Source: Halictus rubicundus (lineage: Eukaryota; Arthropoda; Insecta; Hymenoptera; Halictidae). From it: 64,000 bases of DNA. Position numbers and translations under genes: made by a program. The DNA is taken from the NCBI RefSeq assembly GCF_050948215.1, contig NC_135152.1:11132310-11196309 (forward strand), written 5' to 3'. The first letter of the stretch is position 1. Every line of letters starts with the position of its first letter. Positions 13,533-26,200 of the stretch are shown one piece after another. The notes beneath the pieces were generated by a model. That model was not told where the DNA came from and searched no databases. It saw nothing but the letters and a program-made list of their open reading frames with translations.

Positions 13533-13575
<43 letters not shown>
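13443..13575. repeat. Diverged duplication, copy A
   Basis: The block GTCGAAAAAATTCATT, CCGTTTACATGGG, ACAATGTCGG, CTGTTCGTTTTCG, GAAT ending in (GA)n aligns with 14255-14400 at about 75% by eye, including the purine tract at the same relative place. The two copies are 813 bp apart in the same orientation. Confidence 0.6.
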
Positions 13576-14254
13576 GAGAAACTGCTCTATCTTTCTCTCG
13601 GTAAGATGGCATGCGTGAGACTAGAGTTTCAAATTCGAAAATTCCAAAGTTTCGACCTATGTCGAGATGTCATTGAATCCGATATATGAGGATCTTCCGG
13701 TTTAGAGCGCCATTTTGTCTACCTCGTTTGGAAATTTCTGTAGGAAAAACGGATGACTGTTTTGTATCGAGGTTTTGCATACATATTGTCCAGTACATGG
13801 ACCATACAACATAATTCTTTTGAGGTCAAAATACTTAAAATTGTAGGAGTTATAGTTCCACGAAGGTGGGTTCCTTAAATTCCATAAAAAAAAGGAGATT
13901 TGTGATTTAACCTTCCGTTTTCCAGGGAAGAAACTTTTTTAAAGAAATTTTTCTTCCTGTTATGCGTTCTATCATGCGGTATAGCTCGATTTCATCCAAG
14001 AAAAACAGTGTCCGAGAACGTTGATGCCTCAAAGGCGTGTCTGGCCCTCTTTAGAAATTATTCAAACATGTTCAAACGTTCCTAATGTTCTAAAAAAATG
14101 ATTACGTTTGGGAGAGTTCGCAGAATAGTTCTATACAAAAATGATTCGCGTAACTTCCGAGAGTAAATCGATAAAAATTGATTGGATATTGCGATCACTT
14201 CTAAAATTTCGATATTGAAAACTATTCGAACACGTTCAAACGTTGATTTGTGTA

Positions 14255-14400
14255 ACGACCAAAAAAATTCATTCGAACGTTCACACGGGCAGCAATGGTC
14301 GATTCCGTTCATTTTCGGGAATCAGCAGTCGGAAGCGTCGGAGAGAGACAGAGAGCGAGCGAGTGTGTGTGTGAGAGAGAGAGAGAGAGAGAAAGAGAAG
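14255..14400. repeat. Diverged duplication, copy B
   Basis: This is the partner of 13443-13575: CGACCAAAAAAATTCATT, ACGTTCACACGGG, GCAATGGTCG, CCGTTCATTTTCGGGAAT and then a (GT)(GA) tract. No transposon ends are visible, so a local segmental duplication is the simplest reading. Confidence 0.6.
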
Positions 14401-17400
14401 AAAACAGGAAAGAAACTACACTCTTCAGGCGGTATGCTTGTCCATCAGCCGGCGCGGCGGATCGTCGGGAGACCGAAGTTTAAAATTCTCTTTAAATTCC
14501 ATTAAACTTCGGAGAAGCGAGGTCTGCCCGGAGAGGCCGATCGCGCGCAATAAGGACGAAAGTGTTTCCTCCTCATCGAAGATTAATGAACCGTCCGATG
14601 AAATGATCTGTATCGCGTGCACCGCCGCTTAAAGTGTCCTCCTAAGGACGTTTATTCAGCGAGAGTGCATCCGAGAGCGACCGGGCAAAACCGTGGAACG
14701 GTGAAATTTTCTATTTGCTCACTCACGCCTTGTGTTTCGCTCGCTCGACGACGACGACGACGACGACGACGAGGACGAGGCTCGAGACCGCGAAAGTTGA
14801 TTTCCCGATGACACTCCATGTCGCAGATGCTGCAAAAACATCATCGTGCCGCTTCGTTCCCAGCCTGATCTCGTATTGCTCTGTTAATTTGCAACTTTCT
14901 CCGGCCGCGTCTGATTTTTCGCTAAATCCGCGGCAGACCGAGGCGAATCAATCATCGTCGACGGCTTTTCCTTGAAAAAATTCGCTCGCGAAAAACCCGT
15001 CCGGAAGAAAGCATTCCGAAGTCGTTGACCAGTTGATTATCGTAATTAGCGCGCGACGAAACTCAGCGGCAGGAATCGAGGATGATTGCTTGAAAATGAA
15101 AGTGTTCCTGATCTTGAGAGATTCCCTTTTATTTACGCGAATACTTTCGTGTTATGCGAGCACGCGAAATTTGCGGTGTGGCCGTGGGCGTTTTTCTGAT
15201 AGGCAAATCTACTTTCTACGTAATTGGGTGTACGGTGTGCGAACGATTTTTATCCGATTGTTGTAATAAAAAAAGGAGAGAAATAAAACGGGACCGTTAA
15301 ATCGAGGCGAGGTCCACGGGCAAAAAGTATTGATACGGATCGAGCATGTTTCAGTGTACGTATATTCGATGGGAAAAACTTTTTCATTAACGGTAAAGAC
15401 AAACGGGGAAATGGAAATGACAAAACGCGTAATAAAATTGTTAATAGGAATGGGAATGGGGTTGTATGAAGCCCGGAATAAGAATCTTTGATACCGATTT
15501 AATATCTCTGTTGCATATTTATACTTTGAAGTATTAAAAAGCGTTTAAATGCTTTTTCATACAAATATTGTTTATAATTTCCACATAACAGTGTAGATTA
15601 TGTATGTTTAATATACCGTATTTAGTATAATCCCCTCTTCATTATAATCTCCACATACACGTTATTTCGTATTTGCTAAAAACACAAGTGTATTATGCTT
15701 CTGACTCTTCCGCCATATTTGTCTAATATTAATGGTATTCTCCATTTTTAATACTCGCTGGAATAATTATCTCAGCAGCCACATTTACGGTTTGTTGAAA
15801 TATTTTCTCCAGGTACCGCCCTGTGAAATATTTTTTCCCAATTTTTCAAACGCCACAGCCGAAGTCCGCCTAAAAATTATGTCCCTGAAAACTATGGAGG
15901 TTTCTACCAGCGAAGAATTTTCCGAATTAACGTAGAAAATACGTGGATAAAAATTATTTTCGCCGGCGCGGCGCGGAGTGTTGCTACTCTACACTCTACG
16001 TCACTAATGAGCAACGCACGGACCGCGAAGCACATATGGCACGCCAGTAACATTATAAATTAACAAATATTCAAAATAATGTTTTTTTTAACTCGTACAT
16101 TATGTTTCTCCGGATTACAATCATACGGTTGACGGTTTACAATTTTAATTGGCTACAAAACGAAAGCTATAAAACATTCGTCACTGATCCATACAATTGA
16201 AAAGACTAATTATCTCGTACATATATAGTACTACATAGTTAAATTTAAAAAAATATGTCCAAAACATGGGTCTAGCCAAGGACATATATCGGCCAGGAGA
16301 TACTATTCTTTACTCTAGAGGCCTCGGTACACCTCGCGGCAGTGGGGATAGTTCTAGGACTTTTATCGGCTAGGCATTTGGGACATATACAGAGTAAACA
16401 CTGTACAATACTATGAAAATTCATTTTAGAATCTATGCAAATAATTCTACCAGTCGTACAACGTATTAAATAAATGGTTTTAATTTTTGTAAATATTCGA
16501 GGCTGCCTCTAGACTATTTACCAGATTCCCAAAAGCTGAAATGCTATTACCGAAGCCTGGGCCCTCAGTTATGAAACCTTCTGTGCTCCGTAAGCTCCAA
16601 TTTGTTTCACTGGGACGTTTATCGTTTCAACGCCGGCGGGACACGGGTCGGAGATAATGGAAGGATGAAAAATTCAACGGCATCGTTACCTTGCCACCGC
16701 TAAATATTACAAGCCGACGTTTTGATTGGTTCCCACGGCGTCCGAAGTTCCGGAAGGTGTCGCGGCCCGTTTTAACAAGATAGGGACAGATTTGATTTTT
16801 ATCTCGTGGACCGCGGTTGAACACGTTCGACACGGTTCCGGTTCGTATGTTCCTCGGACTACAATTCCAGCCGCAACTCCCATTACGGCCGTCCGGTTGC
16901 GCAAATCGCGAAGGCGTCATTAACAGATGAACGTAATTACAAAGCGTCACCAGCGGCGTTGTTTCATATTATCCACAGCCCTGGGCCATCGTGTGCGAAT
17001 TTAACGTCCGTCGGTGCACGCCGCAGGTTCAAACGAAATCGCGGCACTGCAACTTGCGTCTCGCGATTTCCTGCTGTCCGCGTTTGCTCTTTCCAAGATA
17101 GTCCTCTTCTTCAAAAGAATTATGAAACTTTTCGACAGGTTCCAGTCGAACGGATGCTGCGGGCGATTTCATGGCAGTCGTGGCTAGATTCGTTGAAATT
17201 CTTATGCATCAATTTTTTTCATTCGTATTTTTGTAGTCACTTCGTTGATTTTCATATTGTATCTCCTTTAAATAGTTAATGATTTCAATCGGCTGCTATA
17301 CAATTCGAATTCAGGTGAGATCTGTGTGAAAATGCGATTTAAAAATTCTACCTTTTATAAATATTTTTGAATAGAAAAATTCTGAACACGAAAACATTTT

Positions 17401-17960
17401 TGGAACAGTGACAGTTTTTGTGAAAAAAATTCTTGAACATAGTTACACGTGACAGGTTTTTTTTATTTTAATTCTCACATTTCAGACTTTAATACACAAT
17501 TTTGCTCCATAGAGAAACTGTGCGAATCCATTGAATAATGCAACGTTATGAAGACAGTTGGTTTCAGAAATTATTAACTGACCAAATTTTCGAATTTTAT
17601 TGTCTGGTTTAACGAACAGTTTCAGCTATAAGATTGATTTTGCTTAGTAGGAAAAAGCGAGGTGGTTTGTGCAATTTCTTCGAGCAGTCCTCGCAGTGTC
17701 GTGACAACGAATAACAGGACAGTTTGGATTAGTGACACCGTTTCGCTCCAGGATTAGTGTCTGTTATCTTCGCCGCGCATTTTCTTATTCCTCTCGAGTT
17801 TCCCGTTGCTTCTCAAAATCCCATCAGAGTTTCAGATGGTCCATCTTGTGTACTTCAGTAATCCTGATGGCGTTGTAGCAATGCACGCTGGAATATCTAT
17901 TTTATTGATCTTTTTTAGGAAGTTTCAGAATCCTGAATGGTTCGTTCGAACCTGCACGAG
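14401..17960. other. Gene-free stretch
   Basis: A (GAC)n tract at 14746-14775 lies within a CpG-rich part (14410-15300). From 15300 the DNA is AT-rich. One family A MITE (16234-16403) is listed separately. No coding exon could be recognised. Confidence 0.5.
16234..16403. mobile_element. TA-flanked MITE, family A, copy 1
   Basis: The right end is GGACATATACAGAGTAAACACTG followed by TA (16404). The left end, after TA at 16232, is degraded but keeps ATATGTCC. The core AGGCCTC, CAGTGGGGATAGTTCTAGG, ACTTTTATCGGCTAGGC is shared with 35690-35809 and, more loosely, with 30188-30514. TA duplication and CAGT-like ends suggest a Tc1/mariner or pogo-type MITE. Confidence 0.65.
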
Positions 17961-18810
17961 CAGTGTGTCCTTCTCGAGAAATTTTATAATGGATTATTTC
18001 TCATTTCTCGAGAAATTCCAGTATTTCTCGAGAAATTTAAATCTAGAAAAAGTCTTGTGAATCTCATTTATTTTATAACATATAAATTCATAAATTCTCT
18101 TAAATTCTTCTTTAAAACTTTATAAAAACTGAATACTGAATCGAGTAATGAGTTTCTTGTTGTTATTAAAGAAGAAATATCTAAAAGAAGAGACAAGATT
18201 GTTGTATCCCTTATGAAATATCTGCATAATCCAGAATCTCTGCAAAAAGATTCAGAAGATACATTTTTTTATTTAACATCCAAGGCAGATATTATAAAAT
18301 GGCAAAACAAATTCTAAGCAGATTTTTTACAGAATATAACAATGATTCTTATGAAAATGGTGAGAAACTTTCAGATTCTCAGAACGAGAAACTATCACTG
18401 GAAAAACAGTTAGAATTAGAAATTGCAGATAGCCTTCAAGAATTTAGTGTCAAGTGTTTAGCGGCAGAAGAAAATAAATTCCGGACTCTAACAAAGGAAT
18501 TCTAAATTTTCGAGTCCCCTGGAACAAGGATACCCAATCTTCAGCAACTTTTGGATGTTCTGTATACGATAAAGCCAACATTCACACAAAATGAAAGAAA
18601 TTTTTCGACGGCTACAGATTTTGTTACAAAAAAAAAAAAAGAAGTAGATTGTCTGATTCTACATTAGACGCATTATGCTTCTTAAGAAGTCATTTCAAAA
18701 CAAAAGCGTAATGTTTCACTTTATAAAAGTTTGGTAAAAGTTTCCCAATACATTTTTATTTTATTAAAACTTCTCGAGAAATGAAAAATGTTGAGAAATC
18801 GGGAACACCA
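17961..18810 (+). mobile_element. hAT transposon relic with 8-bp target duplication
   Basis: An exact 8-bp direct repeat, TGCACGAG, flanks the element at 17953-17960 and 18811-18818. The ends are related inverted sequences: CAGTGTGTCC at the left, and GGGAACACCA at the right, which reads TGGTGTTCCC inverted. Copies of TTCTCGAGAAAT lie just inside both ends (for example 17971, 17999, 18022 and 18771). Terminal CA/TG, 8-bp duplications and an encoded C-terminal hAT domain together identify the superfamily. At 850 bp it keeps only the 3' part of the transposase, so it is an internally deleted, immobile copy. Confidence 0.85.
18130..18711 (+). pseudogene. hAT transposase remnant, C-terminal region
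   Basis: Translations in successive frames show KEEISKRRDKIVVSLMKYLH, then MAKQILSRFFTEYNNDSYEN (from 18299), then NLQQLLDVLYTIKPT with NERNFS, then SRLSDSTLDALCFLRSHF. This is the usual order of the hAT dimerisation domain, whose conserved core reads L-x-x-I-x-P-T, then E-R-x-F-S, then L-x-x-L-x-F-L-R. Breaks are a frame change near 18295, an in-frame TAA at 18503 and a frameshift in the A-run at about 18631-18643. The N-terminal zinc finger and most of the catalytic core are missing. It is non-functional. Confidence 0.8.
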
Positions 18811-19614
18811 TGCACGAGTAAATACAGCTGTTTATCTTTATAAAAATAATACAACGAAGTCTTTTTAAATTGATTTCGTCCCCAAAAAATATTCCCACAC
18901 GATTCGCTCCCAATTCCAGGCCAATATCGAAACAGCTATTATTGCGGTGGAACTGAACTCGGATGCAGACTATCTTCATAAATTTTGCGCTGTCACGTAT
19001 CTAGGCTGGCGACACGTTCGTCAATTTGTCGATACAACGTCTCGGCCATTGTGTTCGGGCAAATTATCAGAGAAATGTGTGATAGGGGGCCGCGGAACGT
19101 GCGCGTCGAGAGATTGCATCGTGACCGATGATACGTCGTTTTGATGGTGCATGATCTGATGCGAGAGACGGCCGGCCGGCGTTTCGCGAATCGCGAGCGT
19201 ACGCGGCCACCGGGTTCGGCGCGTAGATTTTTACGATCCGGCGCCGCGAAACGATAAGGAAATTGCCGTCGTGCCGTGTCGAAAGACGAGATTTCACGAG
19301 CGAGAGCCCGACAGGCTTGGGGCTTGATGCGCGGCGAGAGAGCACTGCACCGTAAATCACAGTTCGTCGGGTTTCGAAAGATGCGAACGGCGCTCGAGAA
19401 AAAAAGCCAAGCTCGCGGGAACGGGACCGATTAATGAGGAAAGCGATTAGTGGCGGAACACGCGCGTTTTTGTTGCTCGCCGACACGAAACATTTCCGCC
19501 GATCGCGACGGACTAATATCCTGACTGCGATTTGTTTAACATGCTCTCTCTCTCTCTCTCGCCGATCACGTTGTTGCGTTACGCTCGGACGGCAACGCGA
19601 GACTGAGTCTCCAT

Positions 19615-19950
19615 CTTTGCGAATTTTTTTCTCGGGAACTGTTAGACCTCTCTGGGAAAATGTTCTTGTATTTGAGACAGCGTATTTTGGAGCGTATCAC
19701 GTAATTTTTTTTATGTAAATATATTTATTGGTTATGAATTTACGGTTGATTTCCGGAGGTTAGTTCGAGGAAGAGGAAAAGCACGAAAATTGATACTTGC
19801 GAATTTTTTTCTCGAGAACTATAAAACTCTGTTCAGAATATGGTTCTGCATTTTGAGAAGCGTGTTTCGGAGTGTGTCTCGTAATTTTTTTATTCAGATA
19901 TGTTTATTAGTTACGAAGTTATGGTCGATTTTCGAATAACTTTGTGATCG
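19615..19950. repeat. 180-bp direct repeat, two copies
   Basis: TTGCGAATTTTTTTCTCG occurs at 19618 and 19798. Both copies continue through AACT, CTCTGT or CTCTGG, GCGTxTTxxGGAG, CGTAATTTTTTT and TTTATT-GTTA. Identity is about 75% by eye. There is no open frame of interest. Confidence 0.75.
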
Positions 19951-20769
19951 ATAAACATTTTTAGAAAAATTCTGAGATACTCTGCGAACTACATAATTAA
20001 TAAACACGGAAAAATGTTTTCAATTAAGTTTTGCAGTTTTTGAGAAACAAAATTCCCAAAGATCACCTTTTTGGACCTTCGTTCTGAATACGACCCTTTC
20101 GTCGTCATCTGATTTTTCAATTTTAAGTAGAATGTCTAATTTTGTTTGTATTCTAAGCGTTATTAACCTAGAATATTTTGTGAGCTATATGTAAACTATT
20201 TACGAGCATTGAGAATTGTAAATTTTCTTGTGAGCTTCCCGAACGCCATTATAAAGTGACACGATCATCGAGAGCAGTCCGCACTGTTACACAGTTTACA
20301 CGTTTACGATTCGATAAAAGTTGATACATCCTCCGCAGTATAACATATAATAATTGGAACATGAACATTTATTATCTAACCCATACGTTTCCCTGGCATA
20401 ATATCCGCTTTACAATGCAAACGCGATTCATGCGAGAAGTACATTTTAATTTAGCGGTAGCATTAATGTCCGCAGCGCTGTAAATTTCCAGCGAGAACCG
20501 CACAATTTTTAGTACTCCGATTGTGCTAACCATCGTTATGTTCGCATCCACTCATGGATAGTTGGATCTCTATAAAATAGCCTTGGAGGCATAACTGTGT
20601 GCCATAACGGCCACGGGATGACTAGATGAAAGTAAACTCTCGTACTTCTACTCATACCGTTAACTATTAACAATGTTTTAATTGGTATTCCTATTAACTC
20701 GTTTCTTCGCTTTCACTAAAATGCGTTTCTCAAATGAACGCATTCTTCGAATACTGTATTTGTGTTAAT

Positions 20770-20940
20770 TAGACCGATTAAATCCAAGTGTAATGTTGGA
20801 ATATTAAAAAAGAGATACATAACATATATATTAACTGATTTTAATGGAGAAAATTTCATATTCATAGCGCTTTAAAAATATGTATAATGAATATAGACAC
20901 AGTATTTGGTAACCCTAGAGTAATTGGGTCCCTCACCCTA
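20770..20940 (-). mobile_element. MITE family B, degraded copy
   Basis: On the minus strand it begins AGGGTGAGGGACCCAATTAC, TCTAGGG, then TACTGTGTCTATATT, matching the left end of the clearer copy at 55759-55970. Internal matches include TATATATTAACTGATT. The other end (near ACCGATTAAATCC, 20773) is badly worn. Confidence 0.6.
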
Positions 20941-22509
20941 AGTGTTCTCTTGGAAAGCAGTGTACCGTCCACGATAAAATAAAATAGATTCAATAAAATC
21001 AAAGAATAAAATATTTCTACGACACTTACAGACAGGGGCGTAAGTTCGAATAAAAGACCGAGGTCCAAGATGGCGGCTTGACCAACGTTGCGAATAATAA
21101 CACACAGCTTTCCGGATCACAATTCGTCCCGTTTCGAGCTATCGGGAACGAGCATCGGTTAAGGGAAGAAGGAAGTTTTCCATATATCAGAGAATAGCTC
21201 GGCGTATAGTACACGCAGATGTCGAGCATGCAGTTTTATGCCTCGATCAGATGCAGCCACCGGTCATGGACGTTTGTATGTACGTCGTCCCCGTTATTGA
21301 ATTATTAATATAAGGTTGGACATCTGGTCGGGCCATACTTCGGGTCGCGTTTCGTCCGGCGAAAGGCGCAGCTAATAAAATTCTCTCGGGTGACCCAAAA
21401 CCCGGATTTACCGGCTCGGTGTTCGATATAAGTGGTTTTCTTTAATACTTCAACAGAGGCAGAAATCACGGTTTAGTGCAAAGTATGGTACACAATTAAA
21501 AAATATAGACTTAACGCGCGTACCTAAAATTAAGAATGAATTAGCTTCTAACGATGACAAAATTGAATTTATTTGAATTCTACACGTAAACAACAATTTT
21601 CTTACGTAGTCAAGATACCAGTTTAATTAAATGAACAGTAAGTACTTATTATTTAACTGGTAAATTATTGTTCGTCGATCTACTCCGTATAATTGTAATT
21701 AGACTGCGGATTTTATGCAGTCGCGATAAAAATGTTTAGGTTAAATGAACTTTTCAGTTTACTTAACTAATGAGTGAGAACTTTTCTCACTCGTTAAAAT
21801 CATTCCGAAGAAGAAATAAATGTCTATGTACCTCCTGTATCTTGCAATTCATGTGAAAAATGATGTTAGACTATAAAAAACTGGTCTTATATTTATTTCA
21901 CGTCAATAAAACATTAACTACACATTAAAAACGAATTTCAACCCTTAACCAGACATTTAGCATTTCCTTTTGGAAACGATTTAGTAAAACAATTTACCTT
22001 GCAGAACTACTTACTTAACATACGTATTTATCACTTATTAACACTCTAACATTACGAATTTCTTTAAAATCTAGAAACTAGTCAATAAAACAGTCTCGCA
22101 GCACGAGCGTGATCGCTTAAGGGTGAAATTAATTTCGTTCGATCCCGGGGTGTACAAATTAAACTCCGGAACAGCAAAAACGACGTAGCAGACAGCAGAG
22201 TGCCGCGGCGTTCGTTCTCGCGTCGATTCCGCAAAAAATCGATCGCGTAACAGGAAAGAATTTCGGGAATCCCTGTCTAATCCCGTGAAACCGAGATTCT
22301 CGGCGCATCTAGCAGCTCCGCTGCACAGAATGCATTAAACTTTTGATCGAATTTGCGGCACGGCCGAAGATACGCGCAAGAATATTGGAGATACCCTTCC
22401 CTGTGCATCTTCCCCTCCTCCTTCTCCTCCTTCTCCTATCGTCTCCATCTTCGGGGGCCCCGCGAATTTGTTCGACTGCGATTTAACCTGTTTATCGACT
22501 GCAACGGAG

Positions 22510-22541
<32 letters not shown>

Positions 22542-23294
22542 ACGGTCGTGATAAATCTGGCGATGCGAGAGATTAGAGATCCGAAATTCGAGGCGGGAAG
22601 CGGAACTTGCGTTGCTGGATCGAGTTAAGGGTGCGATTGTTAACACAGCCCCTGCTGTTTGATACTATGAGCTTCCGCTTACGCGAGCTGATCAAACAGT
22701 TGAATTCTAATTACAAGACGCTCGGGTGCTCCGGATAATGAAACTCGGATTTCTTTTCGCAGTTTTGATTTTAATCGGGCGACTCGGTTTTCCGGCCAAT
22801 TGCTCCGCCCAGAATTGCTTAGACACGCTTTGAATGTTAAAACGTTGTTACGGCACGTTCTACAAGAGTTCGGCAAAAGTGCATAAAAATTACCAATATT
22901 CTGTGACATTCGATTAATTAAGCTTTATTTTAAGATTTAAAGATAAAATAAGATATTAATAAAATACAAATTCTTCGCATTGAAATGTTTGTTATTCATG
23001 GATTTTAATAATACATTAATGTTCTAAAATTCTTTTAATCGTCCTCGGCTTTAAATCACTTCTACTAACTTTTGTCATACAATCCCGTGAAAATGTTTGG
23101 TCTATTATGAAGCACAAGTATAATTGAAGATTCGCAATAAAGTTTGTACAGGTATATTAATGTTTTCAGTAGATATCGTTGGTACGATGTTGTGAAACAG
23201 ACGCGTAGGTGATTCGTTTTCGATTTGGTGCAGAGCGAGATGGACTGACATAATGATTTTCTGATTAGAAAAGAAGCAGAGTGACCCGGGGAAA
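20941..23294. other. Region upstream of the desaturase
   Basis: No coding exon was recognised. A CpG-rich block (22130-22640) with a (GA)n tract at 22509-22540 is a plausible promoter or 5' UTR region for the desaturase, but no TATA, initiator or splice donor could be fixed. Confidence 0.4.
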
Positions 23295-26200
23295 ATGTAC
23301 TGCTCGACAGTAACTCAGTACGAGGAGAAGAAAAAAGTCGATTCGAGCGGAACGGACGTGGACGTGGAACCATTTCCGGTGGCAAGAGAACAAACACGAG
23401 TTAGTCAGCCGATAATATGGGAGAATGTGATTGGTATCGTGGTCCTTCATTTCCTGGCCGTTTACAGTTTTGCGACCCGCTATCGGGATGCCTTTCTTTG
23501 GACCTGGGTCTGGAGTAAGTAAAACGTCGCTCAAGTTGTTCACCTCTCGAAAATTTAAAGAGAACAATCTAGAAATTCAAGTAGACTCTCGTTGAGAAAT
23601 ATTGAATTTCTTAATTAAACGACAAAAGTTCTACACTTGCTTGGAAAATTAAAGGAACACTAAATAATTCGTCGAGAACTTCCTGATATTCAAATTGTTA
23701 TAACTTTGTGAAAAAGAATCGCACAACAATCATTCTTAGCTCATTTTGAAGCTTAAAGTCTCTATTTTCGCGGCGTTTACATAATTTTTCCAAACAAATT
23801 TCCGAATTATACAAAAACCGAAGATACATTTTCCTTTCGAAAATTTTTCAAGTTCGAGAAACTTAAAATCCTCCTGACCTTAAAAAATTTGTTTGCGGAC
23901 TAAAATCAACACGGATTCGAAGATTGAACCCTGCTCTTTATAATGATTTTCGAAAACTTGACGTGCGATTTTTTGTCGCCGCTTTGTCAAACTCCGAGTG
24001 AAAAGTGTGCCGCCGGTATTAGAGCAACCCGAGGCACCGTAGCACGTGTAACACCGTAATAAAAAATTCAGTAGCTCACGGCTAAAATAAACTGATCCTA
24101 CAATGTGTGCGTTCTCTCCTCGCAGGGCCGCGAGAAGTGCACTTGAATTTCCGAGATATTTTTTCGCGATGTGAAAGTTGAACGAAAAGCTGACTGACGT
24201 TCGCGTTTTACATATAAGCGCAGCGAGGGGCTTTCAGGAAATTCGGCTCAATGTGCCGACGGTCAAATCGTTGAGAACCTTTTTCAATGTTTTTACACGA
24301 CTTTCTTTTCATGAAGCCATCGTGTATGGAACCACCGCTGGCTACGGGGTAACGGCGGGGATGCATCGTTTGTGGGCGCACAGATGTTACTCGGCCAAGA
24401 CACCTCTGCGAGTTTTTTTGGCGATGCTGTATTGCATGATGGGACAGGTTGGTCCACAGGCTGCCTATACATCAATGCAGATTCACATTATCCGTGTCAG
24501 TCAGTCAGAATATTTTTCCATTCATCGAAATATCCAGTTCAACGGTTCGGCCTTTCAAAAATCGTTTGAACACAGAATTTCTAATTTCCTAAAAATTGTT
24601 GACATTTCAGCTGTGTAATTTCGTAAAAGAAAATCATGCAAGAATAAACCCGTCCCTCATTTTAAAATCTCAAGCCACTACTTTCGCAGACCATTGTGCA
24701 GTCTTTCCTAAAATGCTCTTACATGATCTAGTAGGCGGGAAACTAGACACGTTACTTCCCTAAAATACTACAAAATTGAAACGTCTCTAAAAACATTGCA
24801 AAATTTTTGTCGTGATTGAATCTATTATAAACTTGAAGAATGAAGCTTCCCCTTTACAACGACACCTTCAAATTTGGATTACGATCTTTTGTTATTGTTT
24901 TATCGAATTTTGAATGAAGGGTGTATGGTCAACACGACAATAATACAAGGTTCTTCATTTTTTTTGCATAAAACTGCTAAAAAAAATCGTACATCAAGTT
25001 TTAAAAGCTGGTTGTAAAGGGGAAGCTTCGATTTTGATACCAATGCTAAATTCAATCATGAAAAAAATTTTGTTTTTCCAATAGATTGTGTTAAAAAAGA
25101 CATTTTATCAGATACGAAACGTGTCGAATAAAACGAGCACTTGTTAGTAGTCTTGTTATTTATTTATTAAGTTTTCATTATGCATACAGATCCAAAATCT
25201 ACTAATTAAAATATCTCTCTAACATCTAGATTGCAGATATCGTGTACGTATAACGAAAGCAAGTATATGGAATATAAAACAGTAAATGCACGAGAAGAAT
25301 TTAAAGGGGCTATTACATTATTTTTGACCTACAAAAACAATTAGGAATTAAAATAAATGAAACGTAATTTCTGCTGGTTGCAATTGATGTAGGAAAATTG
25401 TATTTCTCATAGAGGTCCACATTCTACTGATCAGCGTTTAACAGAAATCTGTCTTGTCTGATAATATGAGTCTGCCTTTATCTTCGGCTATTGGCGTTCC
25501 CGAACGAAAAACAAGGGAATGGTGATGCGATCGATGACTTTCGTTCAATTAGACGCACTTCTACAAATGGATAAGGGACCATCGAACCCATCACAAGTTC
25601 TCGGAAACGCCCGCGGACCCGCACGACGCGACCCGAGGCTTCTTCTTCTCTCACATGGGCTGGCTAATGATGAAGCGACATCCGGCTGTCAAGGAGTACG
25701 GCAGCAAAATCGATATGAGCGACATCGCGGCCGATCCTGTAATAAAATTCTTCGACCGGTGAGAGAGATCCCCCTCCCCTCCCCATCTTTGATAACTACA
25801 CCAACACTTTCGTCCGACAAGCGCATCTAAATGCACTCGTGTCCGCATCGACGCTTTTACGATGTAGGAATAAGGAAGAACATTTCTGCTTGAGATACGC
25901 CCGGTTCTTAGTAATTGCTGATGCGATTTCAGATAATTTTATGATTAATTCGAACCTGGGATGGAAGGCGCCATCATGGCTCTTCGTATAATAAACGTGG
26001 AATTTCGGAAATTGGATTCGACCATTTTTACTATTTTTGCCAGTTGAATAAATGTTTTTTACGGTCTATTAGAAATCGTATCTCTGGCGGAAATTATTCG
26101 AGCGAGATTGTTGGAAAATTGTTGGTTATTTGACCGTTAAAAGTGAAAAATTGTACTGTATATACGTTGGACAAATCATAAATGCTTTTGTACCTTTATA

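Noticed and set aside
24178..24316. Extra N-terminal desaturase coding sequence before exon 2
   Set aside because: The frame is open upstream, but the family alignment begins at 24317, where a T-rich stretch ends in AG and the phase fits exon 1.
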